From UBA4644 sp964541085 (GTDB lineage Bacteria > Bacillota > Clostridia > Oscillospirales > Butyricicoccaceae), in NCBI GenBank assembly GCA_964541085.1, contig CAZIPA010000001.1:1-64000 (forward strand): a DNA stretch of 64,000 nucleotides. The letters are read 5' to 3'. Shown piece after piece: positions 31,571 to 40,659 of the stretch; the first letter of the stretch is position 1; every line of letters starts with the position of its first letter. A program made the translations under genes and the position numbers. Below the pieces are notes generated by a model. It worked only from the letters and a program-made list of their open reading frames with translations. It was not told the origin of the DNA and did no database searches.

Positions 31571-32674
31571 TTATCCCACCAGCAGGGAAAATCCCGTAAG
31601 GATAATCAAAAATGCGAAATTAAACACGGAAAATACCAGCAGATAGCGCAGGGCCGTGCCGGGGTTGTGCTTCTGATATTCCCGGAAGGTAATCAGGCTG
31701 GCCAGCGAAGAGATCAGCGTACCCACGCCGCCGATGTTCACGCCCACCAGCAGGGCAGGATAATTCTCCGTAAACTGGGACAGCAGAATGGCCGAGGGCA
31801 CATTGCTGATACACTGGCAGGACAGCACGCTGACCAGCAGGGTATTCTTTTGCAGCAGTTCACCGAAAAATTCCCGCACCACATCAATCCGGGCCAGATT
31901 GCCGGAGAAGATGAAAAAAAAGCAGAAGGTCAGAAGCAGCGGATAGTCCACCGCCTTCAGGGCATCCCGGTCGGCAAACAGCAGCACTGCGGGGATGATA
32001 ATCAGGCCGATCCAGTAGGGTACGCCCCGGAACACAATGGCAATGGCCAGGGCAAACAGCGCCAGATACAGCGCCGTGCGCTTTTTGGGCAGCACTGCCC
32101 GCTCGCCACGGATCTGCAGGGGATCCCGGGGAATCAGAAAGCAGCACAGGGTAATCAGCACGATGGACAGCAGAAAGGGCGGCAGCATAATGCCCACAAA
32201 CTCACCGCCGGGGATGCTGAAGCGGCTGTAGAGATACAGATTCTGCGGATTGCCGAAGGGCGTCAGCATTCCGCCCAGATTGGCGGCGATATTCTGCAAA
32301 ATGAACACCAGCGCCATGCAGTGCTCCTTGCCGGTGCGGTGAAGGACATAATAGCCCAGCGGCAAAAAGGTCAGCAGGGCCATATCGTTGGCGATGAGCA
32401 TGGAGCCCAGAAAGGTGATGTACACCAGCGCGATGATCGCCCGGCGAAGATTGCCGAAGCGCTCCACGATCTTTCGTGCCATCAGATAGAAAAACTGAAT
32501 GTTCTTCAGGGCGCACACCACGGCCAGCACACAAAACAGGCAGGTCAGGGTGCGAAAATCAAAATAGCCCAGATATTCTCCGTCCGGCGGCACAAAACAG
32601 GCTGTCACAGCCGCCGCCAGCAGCGCCACCGACATCACCGGATTTTTCCGTACAAAGGTCATCACTTTTCCCAT
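31571..32674 (-). CDS. SLC13/ArsB-type anion permease
   Basis: Integral membrane protein of 367 residues with about ten to eleven hydrophobic segments. NDMALLTFLPLG in the first half, NLGGMLTPFGNPQNLYLY, and SNVPSAILLSQFTENYPALL in the second half are the paired re-entrant motifs of the ion-transporter superfamily (CitM, ArsB, SLC13). Substrate is probably a dicarboxylate, citrate or oxyanion; it cannot be read. The ATG at 32674 follows GAGGAGCAGAT. It has its own promoter. Downstream lies only the Mn exporter's promoter, with no obvious terminator between. Confidence 0.87.
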   Translation of the reverse strand: MGKVMTFVRKNPVMSVALLAAAVTACFVPPDGEYLGYFDFRTLTCLFCVLAVVCALKNIQFFYLMARKIVERFGNLRRAIIALVYITFLGSMLIANDMALLTFLPLGYYVLHRTGKEHCMALVFILQNIAANLGGMLTPFGNPQNLYLYSRFSIPGGEFVGIMLPPFLLSIVLITLCCFLIPRDPLQIRGERAVLPKKRTALYLALFALAIAIVFRGVPYWIGLIIIPAVLLFADRDALKAVDYPLLLTFCFFFIFSGNLARIDVVREFFGELLQKNTLLVSVLSCQCISNVPSAILLSQFTENYPALLVGVNIGGVGTLISSLASLITFREYQKHNPGTALRYLLVFSVFNFAFLIILTGFSLLVG

Positions 32675-32709
32675 ATCTGCTCCTCTTTTCAAAAAGCGTC
32701 CAACATGGG

Positions 32710-32738
32710 AGTATAGCCGCAACCGGGACAAATGTCAA
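32710..32738 (-). promoter_or_regulatory. Promoter of the anion permease
   Basis: TTGACA, 17 bases, TATACT on the minus strand. Confidence 0.88.
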
Positions 32739-32894
32739 TGAAAATCTTTTCTGGCCTGCGCTTTCGTTACAGCGGATGCTTTATCAGGCCGTGACGGTTG
32801 CAGCAATTTTGATTCTGCCAGCCGGAAGCTGGGAATACAGCCTGCGCAGCGCAGGGTCGGCCTTTTCCCTTCCTGCCGGGGAAAAAAGTTTTTC

Positions 32895-32923
32895 TTGACA
32901 CGATACCGGTAGGCCACTATAAT
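32895..32923 (+). promoter_or_regulatory. Promoter of the padR operon
   Basis: TTGACA, 17 bases, TATAAT: full consensus. Confidence 0.9.
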
Positions 32924-32952
32924 ATCATTAAACGATATCATAAAACGATATT
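32921..32952 (+). promoter_or_regulatory. Likely PadR operator
   Basis: AATATC, GATATC and GATATT are spaced exactly 13 bases apart with similar AT-rich spacers (ATTAAAC, ATAAAAC). Together they form two overlapping palindromes that run from the -10 to the ribosome site of padR. Such a site suits autorepression. Confidence 0.6.
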
Positions 32953-32964
32953 GGAGGTGAGCCC

Positions 32965-33300
32965 ATGCCGAAAAAGGCCATGGAGACGCTGACAGAGACC
33001 ATGTTTTATGTGCTGATGGTATTTCAGCAGGGGCCGCTGTGCGGAACGGACGCAGCAGAGCAGATTCGTCTGCGCAGTGACGGTCGTCTGCGGCTGGGGC
33101 CAGCCACGCTTTATACCATTCTGGCCCGGTTTTTACAGGAAAAATACATCACGGAAATTCAGGTAGAGGGACGCAAGCGCACCTATGCCGTCACCGATCG
33201 GGGCCGGGAAGCCTATCGGGACGAGCTGGAGCGTCTGCGCCGGTGCTTGCAGGATGCGGAGAAAGGAGACTGCCATGAAAACGGAACAGCCAACGCATGA
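32965..33300 (+). CDS. PadR family transcriptional regulator
   Basis: Winged-helix repressor of 111 residues. The PadR core is clear: TMFYVLMVFQQGPLCGTDAA for the first helices, LRLGPATLYTILARFLQEKY for the recognition helix, and KRTYAVTDRGREAY for the wing. It would bind the repeats overlapping its own promoter. The partner gene overlaps its 3' end by 26 bases. PadR regulators next to DUF2812 proteins usually respond to envelope-active compounds; this is known of the pairing, not shown here. Confidence 0.93.
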   Translation: MPKKAMETLTETMFYVLMVFQQGPLCGTDAAEQIRLRSDGRLRLGPATLYTILARFLQEKYITEIQVEGRKRTYAVTDRGREAYRDELERLRRCLQDAEKGDCHENGTANA

Positions 33301-34528
33301 GCCGAAATATGCCTACCGGCTGCCGCCGGTGCATTCCTATGATATCGCCGGGATGGAAAGCTGGCTGGAGGAGCTGTCCCGGCAGGGGCTGCATCTGACA
33401 TCCGACGGCTTCTTTCTGGGCTTTGCCGTGCTGCAAGAGGGCGAAGGCAAACAGTATCGCTACCGTCTGGAGGCGTGGAAGCCCCGCAGACTGTTTTCCT
33501 CCAGTCCGGAGCCCGAGGACGCACAGGTGGAGCTGGCCGAGGATTTTGGCTGGGAATATGTCTGCCGCCGCAGTTATTTTGACATTTACCGCACGGATGA
33601 CCCGGAAGCGCCGGAGCTGAACACCGATCCTTCCCTGCAATCGCTGACACTCAAGCGGGTGGAAAAGGAGCTGCGCTTCAACCTTTTCTGGGCAATTCTC
33701 TACTGGCCAGCGCTGTCTTTTGCGTATATAGGCTTTTTTCCGCTGCTTTTCGCCATTGCCACAGGCAGCTGGTTTATGCTGTGGCTTGCGGTGCTGGCGG
33801 TAGGGGCGGTGCTGCTGCCCCTGACCCATATCGCACGGCTGGCCCGTCTGCGGCGGCAGCTGCTGCGGGAGGGCGGACTGACCCACGATGACCGCTGGAA
33901 GGCCCGCCGTACCGGCTATCTGGTGCGCAAGGGAGTGTGGAACGGACTTATTTTCGGCTTTATTCTGTGCTTTCTCATCCGCTGGGGCACGGGCACGCTG
34001 GTCTATGAGGAGGAGCTGCCGCTGTCTCAGCTGGAGCAGCCCATCCCCTTTGCCACGCTGGCCGACTGCTTCCCCGAGGGAAGCTATACCCGGGATGAAG
34101 ATACCGCCGGTTCCGCCTTTTCCACCACCCATTTTACCCGCTGGAGCTCTTTTCTGGCTCCGGACGCACTGGAGTTTGTGGAAAGCGGCAAGGTACGCCA
34201 GCCGGACGGCAGCAGCTTTTCCGTGGTGCTCCATGTGGATTGCTATCAGGTGCGCTATAACTGGGAGGCCGAGCCACTTTTGCAGGAGCTGATGCGGTAT
34301 GACAAAAAGAACACCTCCAAACAGCAATGGAGCCTGCTGGAGCTGTCCGAAGTGAATGCCGATCAGGTTCTGGCCTATCAATCCTATTTCCCCACGGTGG
34401 TGCTGCGAAAGGGAGATTATGTGCTCAAGGCGTGGTTTTACACCATGTCCGCCCAGGGCGGCGAAACGCTTTCGCTGGAGACGCTGGCCCGGGCGCTGGC
34501 CGACAGTATTCCGATCACGGATGCGTAA
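33275..34528 (+). CDS. DUF2812 domain membrane protein
   Basis: Protein of 417 residues. The N-terminal DUF2812 domain (about 10-110) has DIAGMESWLEELSRQGLHL and FGWEYVCRRSYFDIYRTDD. Two hydrophobic segments follow near 140-190 and one near 225-245, then a C-terminal extracytoplasmic domain. The DUF2812 function is unknown. Such proteins are nearly always coupled to a PadR regulator, as here. The ATG at 33275 follows AAAGGAGACTGCC and lies inside padR, so the pair is coupled. Confidence 0.85.
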   Translation: MKTEQPTHEPKYAYRLPPVHSYDIAGMESWLEELSRQGLHLTSDGFFLGFAVLQEGEGKQYRYRLEAWKPRRLFSSSPEPEDAQVELAEDFGWEYVCRRSYFDIYRTDDPEAPELNTDPSLQSLTLKRVEKELRFNLFWAILYWPALSFAYIGFFPLLFAIATGSWFMLWLAVLAVGAVLLPLTHIARLARLRRQLLREGGLTHDDRWKARRTGYLVRKGVWNGLIFGFILCFLIRWGTGTLVYEEELPLSQLEQPIPFATLADCFPEGSYTRDEDTAGSAFSTTHFTRWSSFLAPDALEFVESGKVRQPDGSSFSVVLHVDCYQVRYNWEAEPLLQELMRYDKKNTSKQQWSLLELSEVNADQVLAYQSYFPTVVLRKGDYVLKAWFYTMSAQGGETLSLETLARALADSIPITDA

Positions 34529-34616
34529 ATACATCCCACAGCCACCGCAGCGCAGAGGAAAACACATTCGTTTTGCCGGGGAATCAGAAAAAACGAAAGG
34601 ATCCGTGAAAAAAACT

Positions 34617-35063
34617 ATGACGCACGACAACAACAGCGTATTAAATGACCTTTTGGAAAAGTCATACTATGTGATTGACTTTCTGCCCAGACAGGTTCCC
34701 AGGGATGCGGATGGACAGTTTTTCAGAATAGAAAACTACCTGCTCAACAATTATGAGCGTTATGGATTGCGGGACAGGTTTATCCGCACCATCCTGAAGC
34801 TGATGTGTTATTATCGTGTGACCGTGCATTGGGGCGAATGGCTGGAACAACCGGCTCCCGAACAGATTGCGGAAATTGTGGATACCATCATGGAGAATCA
34901 TTCGGGCTTTATGAATATGCTGTTCCCCGGCAAAAACGCCCTGCTGGTACTGGAATGGGATTGCCTGAATCTTACGCTTTACAACCCGGATGCAGAGTTG
35001 ATAGCACTTGCGGAGCAGACAGCGCAATCCGAGGGCTTGTTTTTCCGGAAACCCGAGGCGTGA
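34617..35063 (+). CDS. Conserved hypothetical protein, 148 residues
   Basis: Soluble protein, no known motif. It contains VIDFLPRQVPRDADGQFFRI, LKLMCYYRVTV and GFMNMLFPGKNALLVLEWD. I recall similar proteins (DFLP.QVP...G..F..E) as unannotated Clostridia genes. The ATG at 34617 has only a distant AAAGGA; the in-frame GTG at 34605 is an alternative start with a closer one. It lies 88 bases after the DUF2812 gene with a terminator behind it, so it may belong to the padR transcript. Confidence 0.65.
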   Translation: MTHDNNSVLNDLLEKSYYVIDFLPRQVPRDADGQFFRIENYLLNNYERYGLRDRFIRTILKLMCYYRVTVHWGEWLEQPAPEQIAEIVDTIMENHSGFMNMLFPGKNALLVLEWDCLNLTLYNPDAELIALAEQTAQSEGLFFRKPEA

Positions 35064-35114
35064 AATACGGCTTTGACAAGCCGTTCGCCGTCGGCAGGTT
35101 CGTATACGGGATAT

Positions 35115-35158
35115 AAAAATCCGGCCTGTGATTGCAGTCACAGGTCGGATCATTTTTT
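35115..35158. terminator. Convergent terminator
   Basis: CCGGCCTGTGA pairs with TCACAGGTCGG and is followed by ATCATTTTTT. A-runs on the other side serve the minus-strand gene. Confidence 0.8.
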
Positions 35159-35172
35159 ATAGCTTTCGGGCT

Positions 35173-36534
35173 TCAGAAGGATTCCAAAGCGGAAACGACC
35201 ACCTTCAGGGCCTGTTCCCGGGTCATGTTGGTCTTGGGCTGAAAGCTGCCGTCCTCCATGCCGTTGACCGCGCCCAGATCCACCAGCAGCACCACATAGT
35301 CCATCGCCCAGGGAGAGATATCGCCGGTATCGCTGAAGGTCAGGCCGCCCTTGACCCAATCCACGATTCCCGCCGCCGTCGCCCAGGTGCGGCCCAGCAT
35401 GGTGCAGGCCTGTTCCCGGTTCAGCGTGCCGCTGGGGTCAAACTTCCCATTGCCTACGCCGTTGACAAAGCCCATGGTATAGGCCGCCAGCACATAGCTG
35501 TCGCTGGTATCGGTAAAGGGAGTTTCCCCGGTAGTGACGATGGTCCTGTCCGTGAGAAACTCATACAGCGCCACGGCCACGGCGGCAAATTCCTGCCGGG
35601 AAATGGGCTGGGTCATATCCGTGCCGTACAGGGGCGCGGGAATCAAGCCCAGCTCCTCCGCCTGCGCAAGATAGGACTTCGCCCAGTTGGAGCACTTGCT
35701 CCAGGCTTCTGTCGCAGGCTGGGTGGGTTCCGGCTGCACAGGCTGAGAGGCCGCCGTGCCATAGCCGAACAGCTTGGCCTCATAGGCCGCCTGAATGGAC
35801 GCTGCGTTGGCCATCAGAGCGTTGGAATAGGCATGATCCCAGCTGTGCCGCTTTTCCCACTGGGCCGTATCGTCAATCAGAAAGTAGGTATGGTTCAGCT
35901 TTCCGGTGCTCTCATAATTGGCATGATCCATCCGGGGATCCAGCCACAGATACTGCCCGTCCAGCAGCACCAGATTCCATTTGTGCATGGCAAGGCTGCC
36001 GTTGCTGTTGATGAAATCGCCGTCAATGACCCGGCAGTCATAGCCCAGATGGCCCAGCAGCACCGCCAGCAGGGATGCATAATGCTGGCAGTTGCCAATG
36101 CGGTACTGGATCATTTCGCCCGCCCGGCTGCAGACCGTATAGGTATTGTCATAGCCGCTGGTTTCGCCAATGCCCAGATCGTAGGTGTCGATGCGCACGG
36201 CCATCCGTCCGGCATTTATTTCCCCGATCACCCAATCTGTATAACCGCCGTTCAGCGCCTGCATCACCTGTTCAAAATCCACAAGGTTGTTGGTCCATTC
36301 CCCTTCACGCTCGCAGTTCTGGATGATCCAGTTGTACACCGCCAGAATGGTATCCCGATCGTTTTTGCCTGCGGTGTCGATTTCCTTCAGAATCTGATCC
36401 GCCAGATAGTCCAGATCTACATAGCCGGTATAGATGGGGGCTTTGCCATAGGCACTCTCCGCCGCAGCGCTCACCGGCAGCAGAGCCAGCAGCATACAGC
36501 AGGTCAGCGCCAGCGCCAACAGTCGCTTTTTCAT
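35173..36534 (-). CDS. Secreted transglutaminase-like protein with SLH repeats
   Basis: Exported protein of 453 residues. A signal peptide (about 1-27, ending VSAAAES) is followed by a transglutaminase-like cysteine-protease fold (about 40-220). Its catalytic Cys is in GNCQHYASLL, the His in LAMHKWNLV, and the Asp in LWLDPRMD. The last third (about 275-453) has three S-layer homology repeats, including MTQPISRQEFAAVAVALYEF and FDPSGTLNREQACTMLGRTW, which anchor the protein to wall polysaccharide. Likely a surface peptidase or crosslinker. ATG follows GAGGAAAAGTGT. It lies just downstream of the mreB terminator. Confidence 0.9.
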   Translation of the reverse strand: MKKRLLALALTCCMLLALLPVSAAAESAYGKAPIYTGYVDLDYLADQILKEIDTAGKNDRDTILAVYNWIIQNCEREGEWTNNLVDFEQVMQALNGGYTDWVIGEINAGRMAVRIDTYDLGIGETSGYDNTYTVCSRAGEMIQYRIGNCQHYASLLAVLLGHLGYDCRVIDGDFINSNGSLAMHKWNLVLLDGQYLWLDPRMDHANYESTGKLNHTYFLIDDTAQWEKRHSWDHAYSNALMANAASIQAAYEAKLFGYGTAASQPVQPEPTQPATEAWSKCSNWAKSYLAQAEELGLIPAPLYGTDMTQPISRQEFAAVAVALYEFLTDRTIVTTGETPFTDTSDSYVLAAYTMGFVNGVGNGKFDPSGTLNREQACTMLGRTWATAAGIVDWVKGGLTFSDTGDISPWAMDYVVLLVDLGAVNGMEDGSFQPKTNMTREQALKVVVSALESF

Positions 36535-36561
36535 ACACTTTTCCTCACTTTCTCTTTTCAC

Positions 36562-36593
36562 AAAAAAGCAGCGGAGGCTCCGGCCTCCGCCGC
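36562..36593 (-). terminator. Terminator of mreB
   Basis: GCGGAGGC and GCCTCCGC form the stem with a four-base loop; six T follow on the minus strand. Confidence 0.85.
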
Positions 36594-36619
36594 AAACATT
36601 GCTGAAAACAGGCAGCCGC

Positions 36620-37648
36620 TCAGTTCATCTGATTTCTGCGGCTGAGATTCATGGTGCCGTCCTGCATGGAGTCGATATTCTCCAGCGCCTTACCGGTGCC
36701 GTAGGCCACGCAGGAAATGGCATCGTCCGCCACACGGGTGGAAATGCCGGTTTTGCTCTCGATAAGCTTGTCAAAGCCATACACCAGACTGCCGCCGCCG
36801 GTCATAAGAATGCCGTTGGTGGCGATATCGCCCACCAGCTCCGGTGCGGTGCGCTCCAGCACAGAGTGGACAGCCTCCACGATTCTGCCGGAAACATCCT
36901 CAAAGGCCTCCATCATTTCGCTGGAGGTGACGGTGAAGGTGCGGGGCAGACCGGTCATCAGGCAGCGGCCCTTGACCTCCATCACCTTTTCCTCGGGATA
37001 GGGATAGACGCAGCCGATGGTCATCTTCATTTCCTCTGCCGTGCGTTCGCCGATGAGCACATTGTGCTTCCGCCGGACATATTTCACCACGGCCTCGTCA
37101 AACTTGTCGCCGGCGATTTTGATGGAGGTGGATTCCACCACGCCGCCCAGAGAAATTACGGCGATATCCGCAGTGCCGCCGCCGATATCCACGATCATAT
37201 TGCCGTTGGGCTGGGCAATGTCCACACCTGCGCCGATGGCCGCAGCCACAGGCTCCTCGATCAGGAACACCCGGCGGGCACCGGCCTGTTCACCGGCGTC
37301 GATCACGGCGCGCTCCTCCACCTCGGTGATGACGCTGGGAATGCAGATCACCACATTGGGCTTGAACAGACGGAAGCCCAGCACCTTTTTGATAAAGTGC
37401 TTAATCATCTTTTCCGTCATTTCATAGTCGGAAATCACGCCCTCACGGAGCGGACGGACTGCAATAATATTGCCGGGGGTACGGCCAAGCATACTCTGGG
37501 CCTCAGAGCCGATGGCCAGCGTCTTGCCTGTGGTTTTGTCAATGGCCACCACAGAGGGCTCACACAGGGCGATTCCCTTGCCCTTTACAAACACCAGAAT
37601 GGAAGCAGTACCCAGATCAATACCAATATCGCTACCGGAAAACAGCAT
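36620..37648 (-). CDS. mreB: Rod-shape determining protein, MreB/Mbl family
   Basis: Bacterial actin of 342 residues. Nucleotide-binding blocks: DIGIDLGTASILVF (phosphate 1), NMIVDIGGGTADIAVIS (phosphate 2) and NGILMTGGGSLVYGFDKLI (adenosine). It forms membrane-bound filaments that guide elongation-specific wall synthesis. The mreC-mreD-minD genes that often follow are absent; the gene stands alone behind comFC, so it may be an Mbl or MreBH paralogue. ATG follows TTGAGGTGAGAATAT, with its own promoter just after the comFC stop. Confidence 0.94.
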   Translation of the reverse strand: MLFSGSDIGIDLGTASILVFVKGKGIALCEPSVVAIDKTTGKTLAIGSEAQSMLGRTPGNIIAVRPLREGVISDYEMTEKMIKHFIKKVLGFRLFKPNVVICIPSVITEVEERAVIDAGEQAGARRVFLIEEPVAAAIGAGVDIAQPNGNMIVDIGGGTADIAVISLGGVVESTSIKIAGDKFDEAVVKYVRRKHNVLIGERTAEEMKMTIGCVYPYPEEKVMEVKGRCLMTGLPRTFTVTSSEMMEAFEDVSGRIVEAVHSVLERTAPELVGDIATNGILMTGGGSLVYGFDKLIESKTGISTRVADDAISCVAYGTGKALENIDSMQDGTMNLSRRNQMN

Positions 37649-37702
37649 ATATTCTCACCTCAAAGAAGATTTCAATTGGATTGTGACAGTTCACTATTTT
37701 TT

Positions 37703-37731
37703 ATTATAGCCAATGCGTCTTCCGATTTCAA
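37703..37731 (-). promoter_or_regulatory. Promoter of mreB
   Basis: TTGAAA, 17 bases, TATAAT on the minus strand. Confidence 0.85.
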
Positions 37732-37751
37732 CCGGATTTTCACTTTCTTCC

Positions 37752-38429
37752 TTAAAAATTCGTGAAGTTTTTGCCGTTTTCTTCGGCTGCGGCGGCGCAA
37801 ACACCGAAAACCGCAGCAGCACCGTGCTTTTTCAGCGTGGCGGCGCACTCGGAGAGGGTGGAACCCGTGGTGAGCACATCATCCGCTACCAGAATCACCT
37901 TTCCCGCAATGCCCGTCTCCGGGCAGCACAGACCATAAGCGCCCCGGATATTCTCCCGCCGCTCCCGTGGCTTCAGCCCGTACATGGGCTGGGTGGACCG
38001 CACCTTGCTCAGTGTCTCCACACAGGGCCGCTGAAGCCTTGCCGCCAGCTCCTCCGCCAGCAGCCGGGACTGATTATAGCCCCGCCTGCGCACCGTTTCC
38101 GGATTGCAGGGCACAAAGGTAATCAGGTCAAAGCTCTGGCGCAGCTGTCGCTCTGCCGCCTCCTGCATCAGCCGGGCCAGGGGTCTTGCATAGCTCTGCT
38201 TTTCTCCGTATTTCAGCCGGTGAATGGCCTTTCGCACCGCACCGGTATAATGCAGCGCAGCCGCCGCGCCGTCAAAATGCATCTCCGGGCTCCTTCGTCC
38301 GGGCCCGCCCCGCAGCACGGTCTTTTCCATACAGGCAGGGCAAATCTGTCTGTCGCCCTCCAGCACTGTGCCGCAGAGCATACACCGGGAGGGAAAGAGC
38401 AGATGCCTCAGTCCTTCCTTAATTTTCAT
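37752..38429 (-). CDS. comFC: ComF family protein (ComFC)
   Basis: Protein of 225 residues with an N-terminal zinc ribbon (CMLCG and CPAC, about residues 17-39) and a C-terminal phosphoribosyltransferase fold with the PRPP loop VILVADDVLTTGSTL. ComFC is needed for late steps of DNA uptake in natural transformation. The RRRGYNQSRLLA motif is typical. The ATG at 38429 overlaps the recD2 3' end by 11 bases, so the two are co-translated. ComFA is not present here. Confidence 0.93.
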   Translation of the reverse strand: MKIKEGLRHLLFPSRCMLCGTVLEGDRQICPACMEKTVLRGGPGRRSPEMHFDGAAAALHYTGAVRKAIHRLKYGEKQSYARPLARLMQEAAERQLRQSFDLITFVPCNPETVRRRGYNQSRLLAEELAARLQRPCVETLSKVRSTQPMYGLKPRERRENIRGAYGLCCPETGIAGKVILVADDVLTTGSTLSECAATLKKHGAAAVFGVCAAAAEENGKNFTNF

Positions 38430-40635
38430 GGCACAGCTCCCGTACCCGCAGCCGCAGACCGCTGTAGCGCCGGTTGGCATTGGGCGAATCCACCATCTGC
38501 CGCACCATTTCCTCCCGTCCCACCATCACCAGCAGCCGCTTGGCCCGGGTCACGGCGGTATAGAGCAGATTGCGGTTGAGCAGCCGCTGGGGGGCGGAAT
38601 ATACCGGTATAATCACCGCCGCATATTCGCTGCCCTGAGATTTATGAGCCGTAATGGCAAAGGCGTGCTCCAGCTCGGAAAGCTCGTCAAAGGGATAATC
38701 CGCCTCCCGGTCGTCAAAGCGCACCGTCATCATCCGGGCGTTCCGGTCGATGAAAGCGATCACGCCGGTGTCGCCGTTATACACGCCGGTGCCCGTTTCC
38801 TCCGGCTGGAGACGCTTCCAGATGCGGTCATAATTGTTACGGATCTGCATCACACGGTCGCCCGTGCGGAAGATGGTCTCCCCGAAGCGGGCCTCGCCCT
38901 TTCCCTCTCCCGGCGGATTCAGTGCGGCTTGCAGCAGCCGGTTCAGATGCTCCGTGCCGCAGATGCCCTGCCGGGAAGGACAGATCACCTGAATCTCACT
39001 TTGCGGAATGCCAAAATGCTCCGGAATGCGCCGGGCCATCAGGGATACCACGGAATCCACCGTGTTTTCCGCGCTTTTTGCTGTGGAAAAGAAGAAATCT
39101 CCCGTGTTTTTCTTCAGCGGCGGCACCTGTCCCTGCTGAAAGGCATGGGCATTTACCACAATATCCGAGCCCTGTGCCTGACGGAAAATCTCCGTCAGGC
39201 GCACCCGGGGCAGGGCCTCCACTCCCAGCAGGTCGGCAAAAAAGCTGCCCGCACCCACCGGCGGCAGCTGATCTGCGTCTCCCACCAGCACCAGCCGGGC
39301 ATGGGGCGGCAGTGCCGCCAGCAGAGAGGCCGCCAGTGAAAGCTCCAGCATGGAGGCCTCGTCCACGATCACCACATCGCCCTGCAAAGGGGAATCGGCA
39401 TTTTTCTGAAATCGCAGCCGTCCCGCCTTGTCAAAGGAAGGCTCCAGCAGGCGATGAATGGTCTTGCTCTCCTGTCCGGTGAGCTGGCTCATGCGCTTGG
39501 CCGCCCGTCCTGTGGGTGCCGCCAGCTGGGTTTTCATGCCATAGCTCTGAAACAGGTCGATCATGGTCAGCAGGGCGGTGGTTTTTCCCGTGCCCGGGCC
39601 GCCGGTAATCAGGGTGATGCCGGAGGAAAAGGGCAGACAGATGGCTTCCCGCTGCTTTTCCGCATAGGCAAGGCTGGTCTTTTTCTCCTGCTGGGCCAGC
39701 ATTTTTTCCAGATTGGGGGGCGGCATCAGCGGCAGTGCCCGCAGCCGGGCGATTTCCCGGGCCGCAAAAATTTCCTGCTCATAAACCGCCGTAAGATAGA
39801 CGATGCCCTGGCCTTTGCGGCTGTCCCGCACCAGCTTACCCCGCTGCTCCAGCATTTCCAGATGAGGCCGCAGCCAGCTTTCTTCCCGCTGCAGCAGACG
39901 GCAGGCCGCCTCCAGCATCCGATCCTCCGGCAGGAAGGTATGTCCCGCCTGCAAGTTGAAACTGAGCACATACAGGATTCCCGCCTCCAGCCGCAGGTCA
40001 CAATCCTCATCCATGCCCAGCCGGGCCGCCAGATCGTCGGCCTCCTCAAAGGGCAGCAGATAAGGTTCCTCACACAGCAGATAGGGATTTTCCCGCACGG
40101 CCTCCGCCGCCCGGTCGCCGTAAGCTGCCGTCAGTCCCGCGGCAAACCAGCCGGGGAGACGGTATTCCGCCAGAAATTCCAGCAGCACCCGCATGGCGTT
40201 CAGCCGGAGAAACTCACTTTGAATCTCCCGTGCCCGGGCAGGGGTGATCCCCTTGACCGTGGCCAGCTTTTCCGGTTCCTCCGCCAGCACCTGAAAGGTA
40301 TCCTGTCCAAAGCGGTTGACAATCAGCCCCGCCGTTTTCGGCCCCACGCCCCGGATCACCCGGGAGGCCAGATAGGCATAAATGCCCTCTTCCTCCTCCG
40401 GCATTTCCCGCAGGTAGCTTTCCACCTGAAACTGCGGCCCATGCTGGGGATGCACGCTGTAGGTGCCGCTGGCGGAAATATGCTCTCCCGCACCCAGAAA
40501 GGGCAGGTTGCCCAGAATGGTCATCTCTCCCCCGTCATCCAGCTGTACGGAGGCGATGGTATAGCCGTTTTCTTCGTTTTTGTAAATGATGGATTCAATG
40601 ACGCCTTCCAGCGTATCCGGCTCCCGCTGCGCCAT
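38419..40635 (-). CDS. recD2: RecD2-type 5'-3' DNA helicase
   Basis: SF1B helicase of 738 residues. It has the N-terminal OB and helix-hairpin-helix region typical of RecD2 (IRGVGPKTAGLIVNRFG, about residues 95-115), Walker A TGGPGTGKTTALLT, Walker B VVIVDEASML, motif III VGDADQLPPVGAG, and the C-terminal AITAHKSQGSEYAAVI and LLYTAVTRAK. RecD2 works without RecBC in mismatch repair and replication-fork upkeep. ATG follows AAGGAGGCGCTTTC. It lies between a methyltransferase gene and comFC in one run of genes. Confidence 0.95.
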   Translation of the reverse strand: MAQREPDTLEGVIESIIYKNEENGYTIASVQLDDGGEMTILGNLPFLGAGEHISASGTYSVHPQHGPQFQVESYLREMPEEEEGIYAYLASRVIRGVGPKTAGLIVNRFGQDTFQVLAEEPEKLATVKGITPARAREIQSEFLRLNAMRVLLEFLAEYRLPGWFAAGLTAAYGDRAAEAVRENPYLLCEEPYLLPFEEADDLAARLGMDEDCDLRLEAGILYVLSFNLQAGHTFLPEDRMLEAACRLLQREESWLRPHLEMLEQRGKLVRDSRKGQGIVYLTAVYEQEIFAAREIARLRALPLMPPPNLEKMLAQQEKKTSLAYAEKQREAICLPFSSGITLITGGPGTGKTTALLTMIDLFQSYGMKTQLAAPTGRAAKRMSQLTGQESKTIHRLLEPSFDKAGRLRFQKNADSPLQGDVVIVDEASMLELSLAASLLAALPPHARLVLVGDADQLPPVGAGSFFADLLGVEALPRVRLTEIFRQAQGSDIVVNAHAFQQGQVPPLKKNTGDFFFSTAKSAENTVDSVVSLMARRIPEHFGIPQSEIQVICPSRQGICGTEHLNRLLQAALNPPGEGKGEARFGETIFRTGDRVMQIRNNYDRIWKRLQPEETGTGVYNGDTGVIAFIDRNARMMTVRFDDREADYPFDELSELEHAFAITAHKSQGSEYAAVIIPVYSAPQRLLNRNLLYTAVTRAKRLLVMVGREEMVRQMVDSPNANRRYSGLRLRVRELCHEN

Positions 40636-40659
40636 GAAAGCGCCTCCTTCCCTGCTTTT

